Positions 1-8,877 of a stretch of DNA of 64,000 nucleotides are shown one piece after another; within the stretch, counting starts at the first letter, position 1; each line of letters begins with the position of its first letter. Below the pieces are notes generated by a model. That model saw nothing but the letters and a program-made list of their open reading frames with translations. It was not told where the DNA came from and ran no database searches. The stretch comes from Rhizobium mongolense subsp. loessense (lineage in GTDB: Bacteria > Pseudomonadota > Alphaproteobacteria > Rhizobiales > Rhizobiaceae), in contig NZ_FMTM01000002.1 in NCBI RefSeq assembly GCF_900099775.1, positions 1 to 64,000 of the forward strand, in the 5' to 3' direction. The position numbers were made by a program, and so were the translations under genes.

Positions 1-512
1 ACGCCGCAGCCGATGTAGCAGATCTTGTCGAAGGGGGCGTCCGCATTGACCTTGGCAACGGCGATCTCGGGCAGCACCGTGTAATTGGCAAAGGTCGAGC
101 AGCCCATGTAGTGATGGATCTTGTCCTTGCCGATCGAAAAGCGCCACGTGCCGTCCGGCATCAGGCCCTGGCCCTGGGTGGCGCGGATCGCCGTGCAGAG
201 ATTGGTCTTGCGCGACAGGCAGGACGGGCATTGACGGCATTCCGGCGTATAGAGCGGAATGACGTGGTCGCCCTTCTTGACCGAAGTGACGCCCGGGCCA
301 ACATCGACGACGATGCCGGCACCCTCATGGCCGAGGATTGCCGGAAACAGCCCTTCCGGATCGGCGCCAGACAGCGTGAAATCGTCGGTGTGGCAAATAC
401 CTGTGGCCTTTACTTCGAGCAGTACTTCACCCGCCTTGGGACCATCGAGCTGCACGGTCATGATCTCAAGCGGTTTTCCAGCCTGAACGGCAACGGCGGC
501 GCGGGTTTTCAT
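1..512 (-). CDS. adhC: S-(hydroxymethyl)glutathione dehydrogenase (class III alcohol dehydrogenase), N-terminal part
   Basis: Partial gene running off the left edge; 170 codons are visible. The protein oxidises S-hydroxymethylglutathione (formaldehyde bound to glutathione) to S-formylglutathione in the cytoplasm. Seen: a catalytic-zinc motif GICHTDD, then GHEGAGIV, then the structural-zinc cysteine cluster [15 protein letters not shown], and the start of the Rossmann entry (CYIGCGV) at the edge. This order and spacing are typical of class III zinc alcohol dehydrogenases. The ATG at 512 is preceded by AGGGGAT. A small secreted-type protein gene lies 21 bp upstream in the same direction, so the two may be co-transcribed. 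A second, glutathione-independent formaldehyde dehydrogenase occurs at 20186-21376. The C-terminal NAD-binding half is outside the window. Confidence 0.93.
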   Translation of the reverse strand, partial: MKTRAAVAVQAGKPLEIMTVQLDGPKAGEVLLEVKATGICHTDDFTLSGADPEGLFPAILGHEGAGIVVDVGPGVTSVKKGDHVIPLYTPECRQCPSCLSRKTNLCTAIRATQGQGLMPDGTWRFSIGKDKIHHYMGCSTFANYTVLPEIAVAKVNADAPFDKICYIGCG

Positions 513-533
513 CTTTTTATCCCCTTCTAACGC

Positions 534-728
534 TCATGCCCTCATCGAATTGGCCGCCGCGCGCGCCATGTCATCCATCCACAGGAGGGCCTCGTGGTCT
601 TTCGCCGCTTGAGGTTTGTCAGCCTTCTTGGGCGGACGACCGCGTGGCGGGTCGCCGAGGCCCCGTGCCGCTGTTAAAAATCCAGCGGCGGCCAGCGGCA
701 GAAATGCATATTTTCGGAGTTTGCGCAT
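534..728 (-). CDS. Small exported hypothetical protein (64 aa)
   Basis: I do not recognise a family. The first 22 or so residues (MRKLRKYAFLPLAAAGFLTA) form a basic N-terminus followed by a hydrophobic core, like a signal peptide or membrane anchor. The rest is charged and proline/lysine rich. The ATG at 728 follows a good GGGAGG ribosome site 8 bases upstream. The gene ends 21 bp before adhC in the same direction, which suggests a common transcript and perhaps a link to C1 metabolism, but this is inference from position only. Confidence 0.5.
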   Translation of the reverse strand: MRKLRKYAFLPLAAAGFLTAARGLGDPPRGRPPKKADKPQAAKDHEALLWMDDMARAAANSMRA

Positions 729-1332
729 GTGATGTCCTCCCGATGTTGATGTTCACCCGGGGCTCATCACCGACCTCGGGAGACCACAAGGCCGACCCAA
801 GCGCTCAACTTGTTGTCTATGATGGGACGTTCGCTTCCGTCAGCGTGTCACGGTTCGGTGGCAGGAGGCACCATTGTTGCCCGTCCTCGTACCTGCGGGA
901 CTTTGCCGCTCCCATTCGGCAAAGCCTTGAAGCCGGAAACCAGCAAATACGATAAGCCTTTCAAATCACGTAAGCAATAATAAATAAATTGCTCGGTACG
1001 GAGCAAAGAAAGATGCGGTAGTTTTCCGGATCCACCTCAGCGAAGGCTGCGGTATTTACCGTCCTACGAGCCGCGGAATTCGTCGGCACTCATAGGTGCG
1101 ATCATAGCTTCGCTTGCTGCCCACCTGCCCTACGGTTCGCGATCGTGAACCACGGCTATGCATGCAAGCGGGGCGCGCGCTGTTTTCGCAGGATGCGCAG
1201 ACAAATTCTGCACCCACGCAACCAAGGCGCGTTCAGGCGGTTGCAGCTGGCCGCTGGTACTGTGCATGCGTTAGCCGCCCCACCCGTGCCTGCAGTCTGC
1301 AGGATGAGAGCTAAACGGGCGGGGAGGCAGAG
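729..1332. other. Intergenic stretch, no convincing gene
   Basis: About 600 bp between the small exported protein and the end of the ABC ATPase gene, all flanking genes being on the minus strand. Reading frames in it have no ribosome site and no recognisable protein family. It must carry the promoter for the 64-residue protein and adhC. I see no clear terminator, repeat or RNA gene. Confidence 0.5.
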
Positions 1333-2073
1333 TCAGCCGGCGTCCGGAAACCTCGTCCGGAAATCCGAAACCAGATCGTCCAGCGCCTGGACGTGGCGGG
1401 CCTGGCGCGGGATGTCGACATCGAAGATGCCTCGCACACGGGCCGGCCTCGGTGACAGCACGATGACACGATCTGCCAACAGAAGCGCTTCCCGAAGATT
1501 ATGCGTCACCATCAGGGCAGTGGTAGGCCTCGCCGACCACACCGTCATCAGCAGACGCCGCAATTTGTCAGCCGTCCGTTCGTCGAGCGAGGCGAAAGGC
1601 TCATCCAGCAAAAGGATCGCAGGTTCTGTGGCAAAGGCACGCGCGAGGGCAGCGCGACGCGCAAGGCCGAGCGAAAGTTCTGAAGGATAAAGCGACCGCA
1701 TTGAGGACAAGCCCAGGATGTCGAACAGCCCGTCCAAGTCCATGTCCCGCGTGCCTTGAGACAGCGCAAGGCGGACATTCTGCTCCACCGTTCGCCAAGG
1801 CAAAAGCACGGGCTCCTGGAATACCGCGGCGATGCGATTGGAGCCGCCCGTGGGCAACTGATAGCTGCCGTAAAACGCCTGATCGAGCCCCAGAAGAATG
1901 CGCAAGGTCGTGGTTTTGCCGCAGCCGGACGGCCCGAACAAACAGGCAAATTCCCCCTGCCGCACCTCGAATGAAAGTCCGCGCAGGGCATCGATGGTCA
2001 CGCCCTCAGCCGACCGGAACGTCTTCTCGGCAATGTCGACCTTAAGCGGGGCGGCGGCGCCAGCGTGTTGCAT
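1333..2073 (-). CDS. ABC transporter ATP-binding protein, SsuB/TauB family
   Basis: Cytoplasmic ATPase of a nitrate/sulfonate/taurine-type importer. Seen: Walker A GPSGCGKTT near residue 50, Q-loop (VFQEP), a degenerate signature ELSLGLARRAALARAF in place of the usual LSGGMRQR, Walker B ILLLDEPFASLDE, and the H-loop MVTHN. Length (246 aa) is normal. I chose the ATG at 2073; a TTG at 2082 is also possible. The start lies inside the end of the permease gene (about 30 bp overlap), so translation is coupled. Third gene of a binding protein-permease-ATPase operon. The substrate cannot be told from the sequence. Confidence 0.9.
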   Translation of the reverse strand: MQHAGAAAPLKVDIAEKTFRSAEGVTIDALRGLSFEVRQGEFACLFGPSGCGKTTTLRILLGLDQAFYGSYQLPTGGSNRIAAVFQEPVLLPWRTVEQNVRLALSQGTRDMDLDGLFDILGLSSMRSLYPSELSLGLARRAALARAFATEPAILLLDEPFASLDERTADKLRRLLMTVWSARPTTALMVTHNLREALLLADRVIVLSPRPARVRGIFDVDIPRQARHVQALDDLVSDFRTRFPDAG

Positions 2074-2860
2074 GTCGTTCAAATGGCTGCACCAGGAGGA
2101 GTTCGATCAATAGCATAATGGCAACGAAAGCCAGCGAATAGGCAAGGATGGCGGCGACATCGAATATCTGGAAGTGAAGATAGATCTGGAAGCCCACCCC
2201 ATTTGAACGGCCTAGCAACTCGACAACGAGCACGATCTTCCAGATCAGCGCAATACCGGATCGCGATGCGGCCGCAAAATAAGGCTGCAGCTGCGGCATT
2301 AGAATATGGCGGATCCTGTCGAGCAGGCTGAGGCGATAGACTTTTGCCATTTCGGCGTAACGCGGATCGAGCGCCCGCGCGCCCTCGCGCATGGTGACGA
2401 CGACATTGGGTATCTTGTTGATCGCCACTGCGCTGATCGCCGCCGCCTCCGTCAGGCCGAACCAGATATAGGCGAGAACGATGACGACCAGTGCCGGGAG
2501 ATTGAGAAAAAGAACAAGCCACGGATTGAAGAAAGAATCCGCTCGCCGGTGCACGCCGAGCAAGACGCCGATGACCGATCCGACGAGCATCGCAACAACA
2601 TAGGCGGCGGCGACCCGGGACAGCGTCATGGCCAGATGATAGGCGAGATCGCCGCTTGCCGCCTCCTTGACCAACACACGCCAGACGTCGATCGGCGGCG
2701 GAAACGCCCGGCTCGGCGAGATTCCCGCCACGAGGTTCCAGAGCAGGCATAGTCCGAGAAGGGATGCCAAAGCGGTCGCCGCCGGCAGAAGACCACGAGA
2801 AATGGCAGTCGCTCGCCGGCCTTCAACAGCCGCTTTTTCCCGTCCGCGTCCTGCTGTCAT
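2042..2860 (-). CDS. ABC transporter permease, SsuC/TauC family
   Basis: Inner-membrane subunit of the same importer, 272 aa. A short cytoplasmic N-terminus is followed by about six hydrophobic segments; the cytoplasmic coupling-loop region reads near EMAKVYRLSLLDRIRHILMP, close to the EAA motif of binding-protein-dependent permeases. The ATG at 2860 overlaps the TGA of the upstream binding-protein gene by 4 bp (ATGA), and its own end overlaps the ATPase start. Family assignment is secure, the substrate is not. Confidence 0.9.
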   Translation of the reverse strand: MTAGRGREKAAVEGRRATAISRGLLPAATALASLLGLCLLWNLVAGISPSRAFPPPIDVWRVLVKEAASGDLAYHLAMTLSRVAAAYVVAMLVGSVIGVLLGVHRRADSFFNPWLVLFLNLPALVVIVLAYIWFGLTEAAAISAVAINKIPNVVVTMREGARALDPRYAEMAKVYRLSLLDRIRHILMPQLQPYFAAASRSGIALIWKIVLVVELLGRSNGVGFQIYLHFQIFDVAAILAYSLAFVAIMLLIELLLVQPFERHATRWRRRPA

Positions 2861-3846
2861 GTCTTTAAGGCCCAGAACGTTCCTGGAGCCATCTGGCGCG
2901 CCTCACCGACAAGCTTCTCCCCACCTAGTTCGGCCAGGATACTGTATAGCTTGGCAGCATCCTTCTCCTCCTCTGCGAGCGGCCTGTTCGGAATGCCTTC
3001 GCGGTAGCGATCGCGAAGCAGCTCGAGTTCCCTGCCTTCGGCTCGCACGATCGGCGCCAGCCGCTGCCATTCTGCGTCGGACTGTGCCAGGAGCTTCTTG
3101 GCCGCACCGCTTGCCCGCAGGAAGTTCATGGCGACGTCGGGGTTTTCGTTTGCCCATTTGTCATGGAAAACATAGCCGAGCGCCGAAACCGGCCCCGATG
3201 CCCCGAGCGCCTTGGCGGCATCGTCGGCACCCACGAGGCGGCGGAAACCATTTGCCTCCAGCCGGGCACAGAAATGCCAGAAATTCAGCACAGCATCGAG
3301 TTCGCCGGAAACGGCCTTTTCCGACAGCAGGGGCGGTGCGCCGAAAACGATCTCGCTTTCTCTGGTCAGGTCCATCTTGTGATCACGCCGGGCCAGGCCC
3401 TGGATCAGGAGCCAGCTCTTGTCGAGCGACCCACCGGTCACGCCGATTTTCTTTCCGGCGAGATCGGGAATGGCACGAATGGGCGCATCCTCCTTGACCA
3501 TGATGGCGCCAACCGCGGTCGAGTAAGGTGCGAGCGTCAGATCCGCGCCCTGCGAACGCTGGCGCGACACCCACAGCCAATCGGAAACGATGATGTCGAG
3601 ATCGCCCGCCAACATGGCGACGTTGCTGGCGTCTTCCCCCGCGAAGTAGACGATCTCGACGTCGATCCCGTTGGCCGCGTCAAACTTGTGGTGCTTTATG
3701 GTGTCGAGTTCCCAATTCACTGTCCCGAACTTCAAGATGCCGACCCGGATCTTCGGCGCGGGCGACTTGGCCAATGCATGGAAGCTCAGGAGACTTGTCG
3801 CAGCCAGAACGGCTGTTCCGCAAAGGGCGCGCCTCGATATGTTCAT
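2857..3846 (-). CDS. ABC transporter substrate-binding protein (nitrate/sulfonate/taurine-like)
   Basis: Periplasmic solute-binding protein, 329 aa, first gene of the three-gene importer operon. The start at 3846 is chosen because it follows a strong GGGAGG site (longer frames upstream lack one) and gives a classical signal peptide with paired arginines (MNISRRALCGTAVLAATS...ALA). The mature part begins KIRVGILKFGTVNW and contains the family features of an aliphatic-sulfonate/nitrate binding protein (DIIVSDWLWV, GKKIGVTGGSLDKSWLL). Proteins of this sort are also found beside methanol or formaldehyde oxidation genes in rhizobia, and adhC is close by, so a C1-metabolism link is possible. That is inference. 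Confidence 0.85.
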   Translation of the reverse strand: MNISRRALCGTAVLAATSLLSFHALAKSPAPKIRVGILKFGTVNWELDTIKHHKFDAANGIDVEIVYFAGEDASNVAMLAGDLDIIVSDWLWVSRQRSQGADLTLAPYSTAVGAIMVKEDAPIRAIPDLAGKKIGVTGGSLDKSWLLIQGLARRDHKMDLTRESEIVFGAPPLLSEKAVSGELDAVLNFWHFCARLEANGFRRLVGADDAAKALGASGPVSALGYVFHDKWANENPDVAMNFLRASGAAKKLLAQSDAEWQRLAPIVRAEGRELELLRDRYREGIPNRPLAEEEKDAAKLYSILAELGGEKLVGEARQMAPGTFWALKT

Positions 3847-4434
3847 GATGCCACCTCCCGGCCAGATGTCTGCAGCGGCGTCATATTTCCCGGCTCCTGC
3901 TGGGGAAGACGCATGTCCAACGGATGAACTTCTGTGACGGATGGCTTCCCGACCACTTTGCGATCGGTCAGGACGAGATCGACGAGGTTCAATTGAGCAC
4001 CTTTCACTGCACGAATGCGCACGCAAACACGCCAACCACATGCTTTGCATGACGTCCGGTTGCCGGCTTTCACAAGGTGCCCGATGGAGAGCCAGCCTAA
4101 AGGATACGCGTGCCACAATGAAGCGTCAATCATTCCGCGAGGAACCGCGCCTGCCTGTGCGTTGAATGTGCGGCCCATGTTGGCCTGCCTCCGACATGTT
4201 CGCCGCGCCGCAGCAGTTCGCGAGGTAGAGGCATGGCCCTGGCTGTTCGATGATGCCGATGTGGCCTATGCACGGGCAAAGATAGCCGATGCCGAGATGC
4301 TGGAGGAATCAACCGATCGCCGGCACTTGCTGGCCGAATAACTGGCGAACCCCGCGGTTGATGGTCCAGAGCAAAATCACCGCAAACAGCGCCACATCGC
4401 GCTGAAAATTTTGATTTGATGCGCGGCGGCCTCT
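3847..4434. other. Intergenic stretch with possible decayed membrane-protein fragment
   Basis: About 590 bp upstream of the ABC operon. It must hold that operon's promoter. On the minus strand between roughly 4200 and 4404 one frame reads like a membrane segment (ALFAVILLWTINRG), meets a stop, then continues with hydrophobic-looking residues, as if an old membrane-protein gene had decayed there. No start with a ribosome site and no family match that I can recognise. Confidence 0.3.
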
Positions 4435-5091
4435 TTATTCAACGGGGCAAGCCGCGCCGGTTTCCACCCAGGCCTTGATAAGCTCGCCGAACTCGGCCTG
4501 CGTACCCGGCACGGGTTCACGGCCCTCGCCTGGCTTCCAGCCCCATCCGACGAGGCCGTCATGGGCCATGTGCTCGGCGATCTCGTTCAGGTCCTTGCCG
4601 CCGTTGCGCTCCGGGTCCTTCAACTGCTGACAGATTTCGCCGAGAGATTTGCCGACCCAGGCCATTTCGATCGGCGCCAGATGCCAGGCCGCATTGCCGG
4701 GTACGCTCCGCAACGTCGGCGACTGCCCGACGACGGTTGCGTTTTCGGCGCCGTGACAGGTGTTGCACATCATCCCGGGAACACCCATACCGCCTTCGCC
4801 GCGCGTGACCGGCGGCTCATGCGGCTGCATGCTCATCCTCTGCAGCGGCCGGTCCGTCGCCGGGTGGCAGTTGAGACAGCGCGGATGCTCGATGACCTTG
4901 CCCGCTTCCTCGAACAAGGCCACCGATCGCGCCTTCGCATCGGCAATCGATAAGAAGGAGGCGGCCGGCTTCAAGGATGTCCTGTCCGCGCCCGGGCCCC
5001 CTTGCTGGGCGAGTGCCATGAAGGATGCCGGCAGGGCTGCCAGGAGCGAAATGCTGCCTGCAATGCAGGCGAGAGCCAATCTGCTTTTCAC
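4435..5091 (-). CDS. Diheme c-type cytochrome, partner of molybdenum hydroxylase
   Basis: Periplasmic electron-transfer protein, 218 aa. A signal peptide (about residues 1-28, ending ALA) precedes two heme-binding CxxCH motifs, CLNCH and CNTCH, about 40 residues apart. It ends an operon behind the 2Fe-2S and molybdopterin subunits of an isoquinoline-1-oxidoreductase-like enzyme, so it most likely accepts electrons from that enzyme and passes them to the respiratory chain. The start is a GTG at 5091 with GGGAG seven bases upstream; the gap to the upstream gene is 11 bp. Function of the complex is inferred from the gene order. Confidence 0.8.
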   Translation of the reverse strand: MKSRLALACIAGSISLLAALPASFMALAQQGGPGADRTSLKPAASFLSIADAKARSVALFEEAGKVIEHPRCLNCHPATDRPLQRMSMQPHEPPVTRGEGGMGVPGMMCNTCHGAENATVVGQSPTLRSVPGNAAWHLAPIEMAWVGKSLGEICQQLKDPERNGGKDLNEIAEHMAHDGLVGWGWKPGEGREPVPGTQAEFGELIKAWVETGAACPVE

Positions 5092-5102
5092 CGTGATCTC
5101 CC

Positions 5103-7259
5103 TCAGCTCGTCGCAGCACTGACGATCGGCAGGCTCCGCACCGGGTTGCCGGTCAGGCGCCGCCAGGCATTGGCAACGGCCGGACCGACAGGCGGAACCC
5201 CCGGCTCTCCGACGCCCGTCGGAGCTGCAACGGACGTGATCACCGCAACCTCCACATCCGGCATCTCATTGATCCTGATCGAGCGATAGTCGTGGAAGTT
5301 CGACTGCACGATGGCCCCGCCCTTTCCAAGCGTCACAGCGTCAAAGAGGACGGCCCCGAGACCATAGCCGATGCCGCCCTCCATCTGTGCCTTGACGACA
5401 TTGGGATTGATTGCAACACCGCAATCGACCGCACACCAGACCTTGTGCACACGCGGAGCGCCGTCGCTGGCGACCGAGATCTCGACGATCTGGCCGACAT
5501 AGGTACCGAAGCTCTTGACGACGGCAACGCCACGCTGCCGCCCTTCTGCAGGCTTCGCGCCCCAATTGGCGATCTCGGCCGCCCTCCTCAAGACCCCCGC
5601 ATAGCGGGGATCTTCCGTCAATAGCGCGAGGCGTCCTTCGACCGGATCCTTGCCGACCTTCTGGAGAAGCTCATCGAGGAACGTCTCGACCGCAAAGCCT
5701 GTATGGGTATGGCCGACCGATCGCCACCAGAGCGGCGGCACGGCGAGCTTCACGTTGTGCGACATCACCCGCAGGTTTGCCACGTTGTAGGGGAGATTGG
5801 ACGCACCCTCGACGGAAGTCTCGTCGAGGTCGGCCTTGCCCATGATCGACTGGCCGACGATCGTCTGATCCCAGGCGACAATCTGGCCGTTCTTGTCGAT
5901 CGCACCGCGCATCCGGTGGAGATACATCGGCCGGTAATAACCGCCGCGGATATCATCCTCGCGCGTCCACATATGCTTGACTGGGCGAGATTGATCGGTT
6001 GCCGCAAAGACGGCGGCCGCCTCCTGCATATAGGGCGAGCCGAACTGGGCCCGGCGCCCGAAACTGCCCCCCGTGATCTGGGTATTGATCCTGACCTTGG
6101 AGGGATCGAGACCGACGGCCTTTGCGGCCACCGTCTTGTCCATGCCGGGAAATTGCGCCCCGGTATAGACGTCGAGGCTTCCATCCGGTGCCTTCATGAA
6201 CACCGCGTCAAGCGGCTCCATCGGCGCGTGGGCAAGGAACGGGAAGACGACCTCCGCTTCCAGCGTCTCAAGGCCTTCGCCCGCAAAGGCCCTGTCGACG
6301 TCGCCCTTGCTGGCGGCGCTCAAGCCATTCTCTTTGGCCATATTGGCGTAATCGGCGGCAAGCTCCTCGCTTGAACGCGTCTCGGCCCCGGAAAGGTCCC
6401 AGTCGACCTTCAGCAGCGAGCGCCCTTTGAGGGCTGCATAGGTGTGTTCGGCATAAACGGCCACGCCCTGAGCCATCTGTTTCACGTCGATGACGCCCGT
6501 CACCTTGCGCGCTTGGCTGTCGTCAAAGGACCTGACGGTCGCACCGAAGTGATCGGGATGGGCAACGACGGCGACCAGAAGGTTGTCAGGAATGACGTCG
6601 AGCGTAAAGATCGCCGCGCCGTTGGTCTTGGAAACAGTGTCGAGCTTCGGCAGTTCCTGGCCGATCAGCACGAATTTCTCCGGATCCTTGAGGCTCACCT
6701 CCGCCGGCGGCGCTATCGCGGCAGCCTTCGAGGCAAACGCCCCGAAGCCGCTCTCCTTGCCCGTTGCCGAATGGCGGATGCGGCCCTTTTCGACGATGAT
6801 TTCGCCTGCCGGAACCTTCCATTCATCCGCCGCCGCTGCAACCAGCATGGCGCGCGCGGTGGCGCCTGCCTTGCGGAACTGCTCGTAGGAATTGGCGATC
6901 GACGACGAGCCGCCGGTACCCTGCACTCCGAAAGCAAGGTTTGCGTATACCTTGTCATCGGCGGGTGAATGCACCGCGCGCATCTGCCCCCAATCAGCGT
7001 CGAGTTCTTCAGCGACCAACGTCGCAAGGCCGGTAAACGGCCCCTGGCCGAATTCGATATGCTTGGAGAGGACCGTCACCGTATCGTCGTTGCCGATCTT
7101 CACGAAGGTGTTGAGCATCGCAAGCGCATCATCGCCGCCGGCCTGAACACCCGTTACGGCCGCAAGGGCAGGCATTCTCGGCGTCAGGGCAAAACCGATA
7201 ACGAGGCCGCTGCCGGCAAGAAACGCCCGGCGGGTCGTGGAAATATGCTGGAGAGTCAT
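5103..7259 (-). CDS. Molybdopterin-binding subunit of an xanthine oxidase-family dehydrogenase (IorB/aldehyde dehydrogenase-like)
   Basis: Large catalytic subunit, 718 aa, that would hydroxylate an N-heterocycle or oxidise an aldehyde at a molybdenum cofactor. The N-terminus has a twin-arginine signal (TTRRAFLAGSGLVIGFA), so the folded enzyme is exported, as in isoquinoline 1-oxidoreductase IorB. Seen: QGPFTGLATLVAEEL, GGSFGRR near residue 400, PPLWWRSVGHTHTGFAVETF, and the C-terminal GVGEPGVPPVGPAVANA containing the conserved active-site glutamate region. It is preceded by the 2Fe-2S subunit (3 bp gap) and followed by a diheme cytochrome c. ATG 7259 has GGAGGG upstream. Substrate not determinable. 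Confidence 0.88.
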   Translation of the reverse strand: MTLQHISTTRRAFLAGSGLVIGFALTPRMPALAAVTGVQAGGDDALAMLNTFVKIGNDDTVTVLSKHIEFGQGPFTGLATLVAEELDADWGQMRAVHSPADDKVYANLAFGVQGTGGSSSIANSYEQFRKAGATARAMLVAAAADEWKVPAGEIIVEKGRIRHSATGKESGFGAFASKAAAIAPPAEVSLKDPEKFVLIGQELPKLDTVSKTNGAAIFTLDVIPDNLLVAVVAHPDHFGATVRSFDDSQARKVTGVIDVKQMAQGVAVYAEHTYAALKGRSLLKVDWDLSGAETRSSEELAADYANMAKENGLSAASKGDVDRAFAGEGLETLEAEVVFPFLAHAPMEPLDAVFMKAPDGSLDVYTGAQFPGMDKTVAAKAVGLDPSKVRINTQITGGSFGRRAQFGSPYMQEAAAVFAATDQSRPVKHMWTREDDIRGGYYRPMYLHRMRGAIDKNGQIVAWDQTIVGQSIMGKADLDETSVEGASNLPYNVANLRVMSHNVKLAVPPLWWRSVGHTHTGFAVETFLDELLQKVGKDPVEGRLALLTEDPRYAGVLRRAAEIANWGAKPAEGRQRGVAVVKSFGTYVGQIVEISVASDGAPRVHKVWCAVDCGVAINPNVVKAQMEGGIGYGLGAVLFDAVTLGKGGAIVQSNFHDYRSIRINEMPDVEVAVITSVAAPTGVGEPGVPPVGPAVANAWRRLTGNPVRSLPIVSAATS

Positions 7260-7262
7260 GAC

Positions 7263-7721
7263 TCAACCCTCCATCGCTGCGGCGGCATTGTGGATTGCCT
7301 GACGGATCCGGTGGTAGGTGGCGCATCGACAGATATTGCCGGCCATGGCACCGTCGATATCCTCGTCGGTCGGCTTGGGAACGTTCTGCAGAAGTGAGAC
7401 AGCCGACATGATCTGGCCGGATTGACAGTATCCGCATTGCGGGACATCGATGGCAACCCAGGCCGCCCTCACGACCTCAGCCTCCTTGCCCTCCACACCT
7501 TCGATGGTGACAATTTCCGAGCCCTCGGCAGCCGAGATCGGCGTAATGCAGGAACGGCGCGTAAAGCCGTCCATGTGAACGGTACAGGCCCCGCATTGGG
7601 CCACGCCGCAGCCGTATTTCGTTCCGGTGAGTTTCTCGAAATCGCGGAGGAACCATAGCAGCGGCATATCCGGATCACCGTCGAAAGTCTTCGTCTGTCC
7701 GTTGAGCGTGAAAGTAACCAT
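7263..7721 (-). CDS. 2Fe-2S subunit of xanthine oxidase-family dehydrogenase (IorA-like)
   Basis: Small electron-transfer subunit, 152 aa, with two 2Fe-2S domains: a plant-ferredoxin-type site with [12 protein letters not shown] and a second helical domain with CGYCQSGQ and [15 protein letters not shown]. The ATG at 7721 is preferred over a TTG six bases upstream because GGGAGG lies 7 bases before the ATG. First gene of a three-gene operon with the molybdopterin subunit and a diheme cytochrome c. It has no signal peptide; in related enzymes it is carried to the periplasm with the Tat-signal-bearing large subunit. Confidence 0.9.
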   Translation of the reverse strand: MVTFTLNGQTKTFDGDPDMPLLWFLRDFEKLTGTKYGCGVAQCGACTVHMDGFTRRSCITPISAAEGSEIVTIEGVEGKEAEVVRAAWVAIDVPQCGYCQSGQIMSAVSLLQNVPKPTDEDIDGAMAGNICRCATYHRIRQAIHNAAAAMEG

Positions 7722-7877
7722 GGCCAAGCCTCCCGGTTTGCTGGATCCCGAAGGGCTCCAGCGAAAATCGCAGCATCTTCACGGTGCCCAAATTACGGCA
7801 GAGTCTGCCTGTTGGCCATGGACGCACCGGTAACACCTCCGTTACCCGGAGGCGGCTCCGTTTAAGAAAACCGGGCA

Positions 7878-8606
7878 TCAGGCAGCCAGTGCCCGAGCTT
7901 TCAACCAAAGAAACAAGGGAAATTTGCTCCAGCGCCTCATGTGGTCCCGCCCTTCTGTCAGGTCCGCAATCGGCTCTCGAAGAGAGGTAATCGCAAAGCC
8001 TGTTGATTCCAGACCACTGACATAAGCCTCTAGCGGCTGCGCCCAACCAGCAAAATGCATCGTCAGCCCGCTGCTCTCGATTTTTGTTTCGAAACGTCGC
8101 CGATCAAAGTACGTCGTGCGAGACCCCGAAGGCCCATTAGGCGCGGTCTCGGCGAGGAGCTCCAAGTCCGCCAGCGGGTGAACGATCGAAATGAAAAGCG
8201 TCCCCTCCTTTCGCAACACGCGCCTGATTTCCTTAAGCGCCCCAGGAACATCGACGATATCCATCAGCACATTATAAGCCACGACAAGATCGAAGCTCTC
8301 GTTCTCGAACGGCAGTTCGCTGGCCGGTGCGATGGCATAATCATGAGCAGATTGGGCCTGCTCTGCAGCCTTTAGCAGTTCCGCAACAGGATCGATTGCT
8401 GTCACCTTGTAGCCGCATGTTTTTAGGATCCGGGAGACGCGTCCCTCCCCACATCCGACGTCGAGTGCTTGGCCGGTCCCTGTGCCAAGATAGTCAACGA
8501 GCGCGTCGCGATAAGCCCAAAAGGCATCGTGGTTTGGTGCACGCGCCCACGCTATCCATTGCGCTGCGGCTTCCGTCCAATGTTCGCTATCGCTCCTTGC
8601 AACCAT
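7878..8606 (-). CDS. Class I SAM-dependent methyltransferase
   Basis: Cytoplasmic methyltransferase, 242 aa. Motif I reads LDVGCGEGRVSRIL near residue 58, followed by VTAIDPV (acidic end of strand 2), FDLVVAYNVLMDI (motif IV) and a loop typical of the UbiE/methyltransferase-11 family. The ATG at 8606 has GGGAGG at good distance, whereas a longer upstream frame has none. It stands alone between the molybdenum hydroxylase operon and the nuclease/cardiolipin synthase pair. Substrate unknown. Confidence 0.8.
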   Translation of the reverse strand: MVARSDSEHWTEAAAQWIAWARAPNHDAFWAYRDALVDYLGTGTGQALDVGCGEGRVSRILKTCGYKVTAIDPVAELLKAAEQAQSAHDYAIAPASELPFENESFDLVVAYNVLMDIVDVPGALKEIRRVLRKEGTLFISIVHPLADLELLAETAPNGPSGSRTTYFDRRRFETKIESSGLTMHFAGWAQPLEAYVSGLESTGFAITSLREPIADLTEGRDHMRRWSKFPLFLWLKARALAA

Positions 8607-8877
8607 CAAGCAAACCTCCCAGCAAAAACTGCCTTGTAAACCGGCGAGCTGGCCGGTTTCTATCCCTTGCGTCCTGTTCAGTGCCGGCGCCGGCGGTGCC
8701 GCTGCGGGTGCTCCCAAGAACTGCCGATACAGCGGCCTCAAGAAAGGAGCCGACTATACACAGGAGATTCATGGATTGGGCCCACGCGATTTGAACCGAG
8801 GCCACCTGCAGAACACCGAGCCCCGCCTTTCCACGCAAAATTGAAATGCTCTCCAACCATTTGACGATAATGCTGAA

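Noticed and set aside
3847..4116. 90-residue N-terminal extension of the ABC binding protein
   Set aside because: The internal ATG at 3846 has GGGAGG and begins a proper signal peptide; the extension has neither.
8770..8830. tRNA-like fragment (GGTTCAAAT on the minus strand) near 8790
   Set aside because: The flanking bases cannot form a T-stem and no other tRNA parts are present.
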